The position numbers and the translations under genes are program-made. From contig DPJG01000018.1 of assembly GCA_003543135.1 (NCBI GenBank), positions 124,001 through 188,000 of the forward strand: 64,000 nt of DNA. The letters run 5' to 3'. Under the pieces are notes generated by a model. It was not told the origin of the DNA and made no database searches. It saw only the letters and a list, made by a program, of their open reading frames with translations. Shown one piece after another: positions 54,021-61,456 of this stretch. Each line of letters begins with the position of its first letter. Position 1 is the first letter of the stretch. This DNA comes from Rheinheimera sp. (GTDB lineage: Bacteria > Pseudomonadota > Gammaproteobacteria > Enterobacterales > Alteromonadaceae).

Positions 54021-55520
54021 TCAGTTATCTTTACTTTCACCAAAAGGCTTATAGTCAGTTGTCTTTTTTATCTGACCTGAATTATCACTCTCGGCCGTAA
54101 CAGAACCCAACACATCAGTGTGAAGATAAGTCACCTGGGAATTTTCATTTAACGTAAATATCGCCGCATTTTGCGGACTAGCAGCCAGGCCAGCTTTAAA
54201 ACTTTTCGCCTTGATGGTTGCAGATTTATAAAGTGTCAGAGGTACGGTGTAGATTGACGACCCGGCCGTGACGTCTGAGCCATCAACCGTATATCGGATT
54301 GTTGCAGCCGCGGTGGTACTGGACAAGGCTACAACTAAAGGTGACAGATAACTTCCGGTCTCAGGACTAAACAAAGGGGTAGCTGCAGCCCCATTAACGA
54401 TGTCATAAGCAGCAACAGTTTCCGCACTGGGATTAAAACCTGCCCGAAAACCTTTCACTTTTAACGTTACTGAGTTTGTGAAAATTAGTTGAGATGGAAT
54501 GATTGATGATTGTTCAGTTACAGTTGAACCATTTAACGTATATCTGTACACCACATTGGCCGCGGGGCTAAGGGTTACATTCACACTTTGTTGATATTGG
54601 CCTGAACCCGGCTGCAATACGGGCGCGGACAAAGGTGCCTCAACTATTCTTAAAGCTTCGATAAATTTAGTCTGATCCCGTGGATACCTGTTACCGTTTA
54701 AATCAAAACAATACCATTTTGACGTGCCAATATAAGGAAAAGCGTTAGTTGCAGGCCCGGCACTACCGCTTATAGCCTTTCGTTCAGATGTTCCGCTTCC
54801 GCCAGCAACCGAATAACATTCCTTCACATTACGAATGTCCCAATAAAAATAAGCGTTTTTATTTGTTTCTACTGTCTTCGGTACCCATTCAAATCGCTGT
54901 ACAACGGGATCACTGACAATGGTATAAATTGCAGACGCTTCAGGACTCGGATTAAAACCGGTCCGGTAAGATCGGACTTTTAATGTTGAGGTCGTATTGA
55001 TGATTAGGCCCCCGCTTAGTATCGGAGAACTCTCAGTGACTGAAGAACCGTTAAGCGTATAACGATAGGTTAACTGAGTGCCGCTTTCGACACCAACCTG
55101 AAGTCCTTTATTGTAGGTACCCGTTTTTCTTGTTAACACAGGAGCAGTCAGAGGCGCTTCAACAATTCTTGTAGCTTCAAGATAGGCAGAAGGATCTGAT
55201 GGATACCTCTTCCCATTCAGATCTATACAAAACCATCTTGACTTTCCGACATAGGGGAAGGCATTTGTAGCAGGACCCGCAGTTCCACTGATTGCTTTTA
55301 ACTCGGTTTGACCTGTACTGGAATTCACCGAATAACAATCTTTAACATTACGGATGTCCCAATAGAAATAAGCATACTTGTTTGTTTCTACTGTCTGCGG
55401 CACCCATTCGAATCTGACTTTTTCCGCACTTGCCGCATAGGCTTGGCCTGTAAAAAATAACAACAACAGGAAGATTCGAATGTTGGCATCTACAATGCGA
55501 TAGGCAAATAAAGTATTCAC
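54021..55520 (-). CDS. secreted tandem-module protein ending in a truncated Rhs core
   Basis: 499 residues, not recognised as a whole. Signal peptide (hydrophobic IRIFLLLLFFTGQAYA, cleavage near 30). Then two copies of a 173-residue unit starting at FEWVP (residues 37 and 210). Each has a novel ~90-residue part (ETNK.AYFYWDIRNVK.CYSV, GPATNAFPY, DLNG.RYP, two or more Cys) and a ~75-residue chitobiase-C-terminal/FN3-associated-like part (YRYTLNGS.VTE, LKV..ragFNPS). A third copy of the latter (380-457) follows. The last 35 residues, YLHTDVLGSVTAES and DYKPFGESKDN, match the start of Rhs-repeat-associated cores, which normally continue for hundreds of residues, but here a stop follows. Start GTG 55520 is chosen for GAGG 6 bp upstream. 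Probably a truncated Rhs/YD-type secreted protein. Confidence 0.75.
   Translation of the reverse strand: MNTLFAYRIVDANIRIFLLLLFFTGQAYAASAEKVRFEWVPQTVETNKYAYFYWDIRNVKDCYSVNSSTGQTELKAISGTAGPATNAFPYVGKSRWFCIDLNGKRYPSDPSAYLEATRIVEAPLTAPVLTRKTGTYNKGLQVGVESGTQLTYRYTLNGSSVTESSPILSGGLIINTTSTLKVRSYRTGFNPSPEASAIYTIVSDPVVQRFEWVPKTVETNKNAYFYWDIRNVKECYSVAGGSGTSERKAISGSAGPATNAFPYIGTSKWYCFDLNGNRYPRDQTKFIEALRIVEAPLSAPVLQPGSGQYQQSVNVTLSPAANVVYRYTLNGSTVTEQSSIIPSQLIFTNSVTLKVKGFRAGFNPSAETVAAYDIVNGAAATPLFSPETGSYLSPLVVALSSTTAAATIRYTVDGSDVTAGSSIYTVPLTLYKSATIKAKSFKAGLAASPQNAAIFTLNENSQVTYLHTDVLGSVTAESDNSGQIKKTTDYKPFGESKDN
54384..55412 (-). repeat. two tandem ~173-codon units inside the Rhs-related gene
   Basis: Unit 1 is 55412-54894 and unit 2 is 54893-54384. 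Long identical stretches (such as DIRNVK, GPATNAFP, RIVEAPL) show a recent-looking internal duplication. A third partial copy of the second half follows. Confidence 0.8.
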
Positions 55521-55553
55521 AATAAGCCTCACTTACGTTTAAAGTAAAATAAA

Positions 55554-55594
55554 GGTTAACTAAATTTAGGCTATCTATTTAAATTTAGTTAACC
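55554..55594. repeat. perfect 15-bp inverted repeat upstream of the Rhs-related gene
   Basis: GGTTAACTAAATTTA (55554-55568) and TAAATTTAGTTAACC (55580-55594) flank an 11-bp spacer, 34 bp upstream of the gene start. Each arm contains GTTAAC, with centres 33 bp apart. It could be a double operator, a leader hairpin, or a mobile-element remnant. Confidence 0.8.
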
Positions 55595-55824
55595 AAATTC
55601 ACCTTTTAATTACATAAGAGATCGTGCAAATATCTTTTTGCCTTTTTGCCTTTTTATCTTTTTTCCAGTTTTATGCCTGCAACGAAAATAAGTTTTTTAT
55701 ATAAATAACAACAACTTAATAAATACTTTTGCCAGGCAACAACAATAACATCTCCTTGATGCCTGGTGTGCTTGTCAGCAAAACCATTTCTGAGCACTTA
55801 TTGGTGTTAGGGTTACTTTACGAT
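55595..55824. other. AT-rich spacer, no gene seen
   Basis: Clearly lower GC than neighbouring DNA, with a short direct repeat TTTTTGCC (two to three copies near 55640). It presumably contains the promoter of the Rhs-related gene. No RNA or gene was recognised. Confidence 0.5.
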
Positions 55825-57366
55825 TTAAATCGCTATATGCTGCCTTACCCTTTCAGCCAAGCCTAAACCTGCTTCTGACATGGTCAGATAAGTGTGATCG
55901 GCGCCGGCGGCGATAATGGCTTTGGCTTCGTCGTGGTGCATGCTGTGAGACACGATCAAACCGGTAAAACCTGCGTCTCTGAGCTTACGGGCGGCAATAA
56001 TTTTGGCTTCCATATCACTCATACATAACAGCACCGCCTGTAACCTGCTGATATCCAGGCCCTGCCAGAAGATCTGATCTTCGGCGTCGGCAAAAAACAC
56101 ATTGTTGCCTTTTTCCTGATGTAGCCGCACCCGCGCCGGATCTGAATCGAGCGCCGCTAAATGGGTTTTATGTTGTAAATAATCATAAGCGGCTGTGCCG
56201 GTGCGGCCCATCCCCATGATCAACACCTGGGCATCCCCCAGCGACACCGGCTGTTCGTCCGGGTGGCGGATATTACGTTCAAACGGAATGAGCCGGCTGG
56301 CCAACTTTTCATACAGCGGGTGAGCAAAACGGTTCAGCGGCGCCGAGACCACAAAAGAAAGCGCCACTGTAAGCGCCAGCGGTATTAAAAACTGCGGCAT
56401 GGCAACACTTGCCACAATCAGCGCAAATTCGCTGTAGTTGGCAAGCGTCAGCCCGGATAAAAAGGCGCTGCGGGCGCGCAGTTTAAACAGAATTAATAAC
56501 GCAAAAAACATCGCACCTTTCAGCGGTAATAACAAGGTCATTAAAGCGGCAAAAATCCAGGCCTGTTGATCGGGTAAACCACCCAAACCAATATTCAGGA
56601 AAAAACCAACCAGGAAAAATTCTTTTAACCCCCACAAAGTTTTGGCCAGTTCCCCTGCTCTTGGATGGCTTGCCAATAAAGCACCAAACACCAGAGCACC
56701 CAGCTCGGAGCTTAAGCCCACCAGATGGAAACCACCGCCCCCCAGCACAACCGCCAGCAACACACCAAATAAAATTTGTAAATCGTCGTGGCCGGTCAGG
56801 TTTAACAGTTTAAATAACATAGGTCGCAGCAGCGGCAAAGCAAACACCAGCAGCGCCCAGGGCGATGGCGTGACCCCTTGTGACAGACTCATCAGCGCCA
56901 TGGCAAATAAGTCCTGCATAATTAAAATACCCACGGCCACCCGGCCGTGAAAAGCCCGTATTTCCCTTTTGCCTTCCAGCACTTTGGCGGCAAGTACAGT
57001 GCTGGAAAATGCCAAAGCAGCGCCCAGCATCAGGGCATGATACCAGTTGGGTTCAAACGCCAGATAAATCACCGGGGCATATAACAGCGCTGATACCACA
57101 AAATGCAGCACAGAGCCGCCCAGCACTTCGGGTTTACCCAGACTTCGGATATTCAGTTTTAAACCTACGGTAAAGAGCAACAACAACACGCCAAGGTGAG
57201 AAACATGATCAATAATGGGTTTGCCCACCGGAACATCGAGCTCAGGCGCACTTAAGGTGATCATAAAACCGGCCGCCAGGTACCCCACCAAAGGCGGCAA
57301 ACCAATTAAACGCACCAGCATGCCAAGGCTAAAGGCAAAACCTATCCAGACCGCTTCTAAAATCAT
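55825..57366 (-). CDS. Kef-type monovalent cation:proton antiporter (CPA2) with TrkA-N domain
   Basis: 513 residues. About 12 membrane helices (1-350), with the CPA2 stretches GLPPLVGYLAAGFMI, LLLFTVGLKLN, ALAFSSTVLAAKVLEGK and MQDLFAMAL, then a C-terminal Rossmann RCK/TrkA-N domain beginning AQVLIMGMGRTGTAAYDYL (about 378-396). The typical Kef architecture suggests K+/H+ exchange gated by nucleotides or redox state; the ion is not determined by sequence. It is related to E. coli KefB/YbaL but not assignable to either. Monocistronic. Confidence 0.9.
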   Translation of the reverse strand: MILEAVWIGFAFSLGMLVRLIGLPPLVGYLAAGFMITLSAPELDVPVGKPIIDHVSHLGVLLLLFTVGLKLNIRSLGKPEVLGGSVLHFVVSALLYAPVIYLAFEPNWYHALMLGAALAFSSTVLAAKVLEGKREIRAFHGRVAVGILIMQDLFAMALMSLSQGVTPSPWALLVFALPLLRPMLFKLLNLTGHDDLQILFGVLLAVVLGGGGFHLVGLSSELGALVFGALLASHPRAGELAKTLWGLKEFFLVGFFLNIGLGGLPDQQAWIFAALMTLLLPLKGAMFFALLILFKLRARSAFLSGLTLANYSEFALIVASVAMPQFLIPLALTVALSFVVSAPLNRFAHPLYEKLASRLIPFERNIRHPDEQPVSLGDAQVLIMGMGRTGTAAYDYLQHKTHLAALDSDPARVRLHQEKGNNVFFADAEDQIFWQGLDISRLQAVLLCMSDMEAKIIAARKLRDAGFTGLIVSHSMHHDEAKAIIAAGADHTYLTMSEAGLGLAERVRQHIAI

Positions 57367-57589
57367 AATTTTCCTTGTGTTTTCTACCAGGCGCCGAACC
57401 CTGTAGCCGCTTTGAGCAAAATAACTGTGCTGGCAGCTTGTCGCTATAAGAAGATATCAGAGGCTAATTTAGCAAATTTTCCGGCAATATTTGCAGGTAA
57501 AACAGTGTTTTATTGGCTGATGTTTTGTTTAGGCGCAAATTTTGCCAAAAAACCAGCCGTTGGCAGGAACAGCATGTTCGGCAACAAAC

Positions 57590-57844
57590 CTAGCTCAGTT
57601 GGCTTTGTTTTTTCAGTGCTATGGCCGCTTTGGCCTGTTGCCATTCGGCCTGGGTAATAGCGCTGGTGGTATCAGCAGGTGTGCCCGCAAGCTGTAATTT
57701 GCGCTCGGCCAGTTTTTGATAAATCACCGCATGCTCAGCGTCACTGCGTTTATTCCAGTCCACTATTTCTTCAATATGACGATAACAACCGATACAGATT
57801 TTATCGGCATTCAGCTTACAACTGGCAATACAAGGTGAATCCAT
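57590..57844 (-). CDS. DUF1289 family protein
   Basis: 84 residues. The N-terminal SPCIASCKLNADKICIGCYR carries the four conserved Cys (CxxxC...CxxC), which suggests metal or iron-sulfur binding, then the conserved EIVDWNKRSDAEH. Function unknown in the family. Start ATG 57844; the longer open frame has no support. The C-terminal half is Ala/Gln-rich and helical. Confidence 0.85.
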   Translation of the reverse strand: MDSPCIASCKLNADKICIGCYRHIEEIVDWNKRSDAEHAVIYQKLAERKLQLAGTPADTTSAITQAEWQQAKAAIALKKQSQLS

Positions 57845-58061
57845 CAAAGACTCCGTCGCAGAAAAAATGCAATTATGCCGCAAAAGCAGCGCCGCCTTAA
57901 GCGCTTTATCGGCAACCCCTTGCACATCAACGCAGCAGGACTAAAAAGCCCTTACTCAAACAGCACATTTATGGCAAGTTACCTGACAAACAAAGCGCAG
58001 TAAAATTGCCGCTGACAGGCAAAAAACACAACAAATCAACAGCCCTTTTTAAGGAACAACA

Positions 58062-61000
58062 ATGCAAAAACGCCATCCATTAAAGCTGAGCCTGCTGGCC
58101 ATCGCCCTTTCTGTTGCCACAGCACAAGCCAGCGACGACAAAACCAAATGGGATGTGAACAAACCCCAGGGGGAGTTTAAAAGCATCGATATCAACGTCA
58201 GCTCAGGCACCTGGATGAATCTGGATGTGAGTCCGGATGGCAAAACTATTGTGTTTGATTTGTTGGGCGATATTTACAGCATGCCGATGACCGGCGGCAA
58301 ACCTAAACAGCTAACCAAAGATATCGGTTGGCAGATGCAGCCTAAATTCAGCCCGGATGGCCGTTATATTGCTTACACCAGCGATGAAGGTGGTGGCGAC
58401 AATATCTGGGTGATGAAGGCCGATGGCTCAGACGCCAAAGCGGTCACCAATGAAACCTTCCGTTTATTAAACAGCCCGGACTGGAGCCCGGACGGTGAAT
58501 TTATTGTGGCGCGTAAACACTTTACCAATACCCGCTCTTTGGGCGCCGGTGAAGTGTGGCAATACCATAAAACCGGTGGCACAGGTGTGATGTTAACCGC
58601 CAAAGCCAATGATGAAAAAGACTTAGGCGAACCGGCTTTTTCACCGGATGGTCAATATATTTATTTTTCGCAAGACGACACGCCGGGCAAAACCTTCCAT
58701 TACAGCAAAGACTCAGAACAGGGTATTTATGTGATTAAAAGGTTTGAACGCGAAACCGGCAAAATAGAAGTGTTGCTGCAAGGCGCTGGTGGTGCAGTAC
58801 GGCCTACCCCGTCGCCTGATGGCAAAAAACTGGCTTATATCCGCCGTGTTGATTTTCAGACCAGCCTGTTTTTATATGACTTAGAAACAGGTGAACATAC
58901 CAAGCTGTATGACCAGCTTGACCGCGACATGCAGGAAACCTGGGCTATTCATGGTGTGTACCCCAGCATCAGCTTTACGCCGGATAACCAGCATATTGTG
59001 TTTTGGGCCGGTGGCAAAATTAACAAGCTCAGCCTTAATAACAAAGAAGTCAGCGATATTGCTTTTCAGATCAATACCAAAAAACAAATTCAGCACGCGG
59101 TAAGGGTACAACAAAACCTGAACTCAAAAGATGTCGACGTCAAAATGCTGCGTTTTGTGCAGGCATCCCCCGATGGCCAGACTATTGTGTATTCGGCGCT
59201 CGGCCATTTATACAGTGTCAGCGCTAAAGGCGGCGCGCCAAAACGCCTGACCAGTCAACAAAGCCACTTTGAGTTTTATCCACAGTTTTCCCGTGACGGT
59301 AAAAAGCTGGTCTATGTCAGCTGGCATGACGAACAACAGGGCATGCTCAAAGTGCTGGATTTATCAACAAATCAAAGCACAGACGTATTAAAACAACCAG
59401 GCAAATATGTGGAACCAACCTTTAGCCCGGATGGCAAAACCATCATATTCCGTAAAGCCGGTGCCGGCAGTTTGCTGGATAAAAAATGGTCATTAAACAC
59501 AGGTTTATACCAGGTAAGTGCAGCAGGCGGCGAGCCTGAGCTCATTAGCCGCACAGGTTATGCCCCCCATTTTGGCGAGCGCAGCGACAGAGTTTTTGCC
59601 ATGGATTATGGTGATGAACCTACGCTTCTGAGCATCGATTTAAAAACCCAGCAAAGCCGCACTTTATACAAAGCCAAATACGGCACTGAATTTAAAGTAT
59701 CCCCCAACGGTAAGCTGGTGGCCTTTGCCGACCGCTTTAAAGTCTATGTCACACCTTTTGCTGAACGCGGCGCCGCCATGGATTTAAGCGGCAGCGACAC
59801 CCAGTTCCCGGTCAAACAACTGTCGGTACGCGCCGGTGAAAACATCAGCTGGAGCGGCAACAGTCAGCAGCTGTACTGGAACTTAGGCCCTGAGCTTTAT
59901 CATGCCGATGTCACCGCCATTTTTGAGCTGCAATCCGCTAAGGGCGACAAAAAAGAATTTGCGGTTAAAAACGGCCAAAATATCAGTTTTAAAACCGCAG
60001 CTTATATTCCAGAAGGTGTAACCGCTTTTGTCGGTGGTCAGGTGATCACTATGGAAGGTGACGATAACAGCAGCGTCATTCAAAACGGTGTGGTGCTGGT
60101 GGAAAATAACCTGATCAAAGCTGTGGGCAGCAAAGATGAAGTGAAGATTCCAGCCGATGCCAAAGTGATTGATATCACAGGCAAAACCATAATGCCGGGT
60201 TTATTCGACGCCCACGCTCACGGCAGTCAGGGGGTGAATCAGATCATTCCGCAGCAAAACTACGCCAACTATGCCAGTCTGGCGCTGGGCGTGACCACTA
60301 TCCATGACCCGTCCAATGATACGCAGGAAATATTCACCGCCAGTGAAATGCAAAAAACCGGCGCTATTGTTGGCCCACGTATTTTCTCCACCGGCACTAT
60401 TTTATATGGTGCTTATGGCGCTGGTTACACCTCGCATATCGATAGCCTCGATGATGCTAAATTTCATTTAGAGCGGCTGAAAAAAGTCGGTGCCTTTTCG
60501 GTCAAAAGTTATAACCAGCCACGCCGTGAACAGCGTCAGCAGGTGATCCAGGCCGCCCGTGAGCTGGACATGATGGTGGTGCCTGAAGGGGGTTCATTAC
60601 TGCAGCATAACCTGAGTATGGTGGTGGATGGCCACACCACGCTGGAGCACAGCCTGCCGGCCGCCAAGCTGTATGACGACGTCAAACAGCTGTGGCAACA
60701 AAGTGAAACTGCGTACACACCCACCTTAGTGGTGGCGTATGGGGGCATCTGGGGTGAAAACTACTGGTACGATAAAACCGAAGTGTGGAAGCACCCGCGT
60801 TTAAGCCAATATGTGCCGATGGACGAACTGCGCCCACGCGCTATGCGCCGCCCTACCGCACCACTGCATCACTACAACCATTTCAGTATTGCCAAATCGG
60901 CCAAAGAGCTGAATGACTTAGGGGTGCTGGCCAATATTGGTGCCCATGGTCAAAGGGAAAGTTTAGGAGCACATTGGGAGATCTGGATGTTTGCCCAGGG

Positions 61001-61265
61001 GGGCATGAGCCCGCTTCAGGCGCTGAAAACCGCTACTATTAACCCGGCAAAAACCTTTGGTATGGACCATCAGCTTGGTTCTATCAAAACCGGTAAACTG
61101 GCTGATTTAATAGTGATCAACGGCAATCCGCTCACTAACATTCAGGACAGCGACAAGGTGGAACTGACCATGGTCAATGGCCGCTTATTTGATGCCGCAA
61201 CCATGCATGAACTGAACGGTAAACAGCAGCAGCGTAAAGCCTTTTATTTTGCGCCAAAATCATAA
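58062..61265 (+). CDS. periplasmic beta-propeller/amidohydrolase fusion protein
   Basis: 1067 residues. Signal peptide (LKLSLLAIALSVATAQAS). Residues about 40-600 hold TolB/PD40 beta-propeller repeats, visible as SPDGKTIVFDLLGDIY, FSPDGRYIAYTSDEGG, WSPDGEFIVA, FSPDGQYIYFSQDD and more. From about 650 an amidohydrolase domain: MPGLFDAHAHGSQG (HxH metal motif), then TTLEHSLPA, NIGAHGQRESLG and ATINPAKTFGMDHQLGSIKTGKLADLIVING (read in parts), typical of imidazolonepropionase-like amidohydrolases. The propeller may gate or bind a peptide-like substrate. Substrate unknown. AAGGA lies 7 bp before the ATG; a terminator follows. Confidence 0.92.
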   Translation: MQKRHPLKLSLLAIALSVATAQASDDKTKWDVNKPQGEFKSIDINVSSGTWMNLDVSPDGKTIVFDLLGDIYSMPMTGGKPKQLTKDIGWQMQPKFSPDGRYIAYTSDEGGGDNIWVMKADGSDAKAVTNETFRLLNSPDWSPDGEFIVARKHFTNTRSLGAGEVWQYHKTGGTGVMLTAKANDEKDLGEPAFSPDGQYIYFSQDDTPGKTFHYSKDSEQGIYVIKRFERETGKIEVLLQGAGGAVRPTPSPDGKKLAYIRRVDFQTSLFLYDLETGEHTKLYDQLDRDMQETWAIHGVYPSISFTPDNQHIVFWAGGKINKLSLNNKEVSDIAFQINTKKQIQHAVRVQQNLNSKDVDVKMLRFVQASPDGQTIVYSALGHLYSVSAKGGAPKRLTSQQSHFEFYPQFSRDGKKLVYVSWHDEQQGMLKVLDLSTNQSTDVLKQPGKYVEPTFSPDGKTIIFRKAGAGSLLDKKWSLNTGLYQVSAAGGEPELISRTGYAPHFGERSDRVFAMDYGDEPTLLSIDLKTQQSRTLYKAKYGTEFKVSPNGKLVAFADRFKVYVTPFAERGAAMDLSGSDTQFPVKQLSVRAGENISWSGNSQQLYWNLGPELYHADVTAIFELQSAKGDKKEFAVKNGQNISFKTAAYIPEGVTAFVGGQVITMEGDDNSSVIQNGVVLVENNLIKAVGSKDEVKIPADAKVIDITGKTIMPGLFDAHAHGSQGVNQIIPQQNYANYASLALGVTTIHDPSNDTQEIFTASEMQKTGAIVGPRIFSTGTILYGAYGAGYTSHIDSLDDAKFHLERLKKVGAFSVKSYNQPRREQRQQVIQAARELDMMVVPEGGSLLQHNLSMVVDGHTTLEHSLPAAKLYDDVKQLWQQSETAYTPTLVVAYGGIWGENYWYDKTEVWKHPRLSQYVPMDELRPRAMRRPTAPLHHYNHFSIAKSAKELNDLGVLANIGAHGQRESLGAHWEIWMFAQGGMSPLQALKTATINPAKTFGMDHQLGSIKTGKLADLIVINGNPLTNIQDSDKVELTMVNGRLFDAATMHELNGKQQQRKAFYFAPKS

Positions 61266-61327
61266 AGCACAACAGCTGCGATCTTGCTGAGAACGGCTAA
61301 AGCTTACACAGGAAGTGACAACATCAG

Positions 61328-61351
61328 GCCCCGCTTTGCGGGGCTTTTTTT
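61328..61351 (+). terminator. terminator after the amidohydrolase fusion gene
   Basis: GCCCCGC (61328-61334) and GCGGGGC (61338-61344) with loop TTT, followed by seven T, 62 bp after the stop. Confidence 0.92.
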
Positions 61352-61456
61352 ATCTGATTTTTTATAGAAACAGCGTTTTAGGCACAAATACCACTCATTA
61401 AAAAATACTTCGTCCCTCAGTAGGTAATGCGTGCAGATCACTGACATACTTCAGGC

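Noticed and set aside
53771-54100. Plus-strand open frame of 109 codons next to the Rhs-related gene
   Set aside because: It runs antisense through the Rhs-core codons, has no ribosome site and no protein-like pattern; treated as chance.
54021-55520. Interpretation as a complete Rhs toxin
   Set aside because: Only about 35 residues of Rhs core are present; no YD repeats, no protease-like core end and no toxin domain are seen.
55554-55594. Insertion-sequence terminal repeats
   Set aside because: The two arms are only 11 bp apart with no transposase between them and no target duplication seen; a local dyad is more likely.
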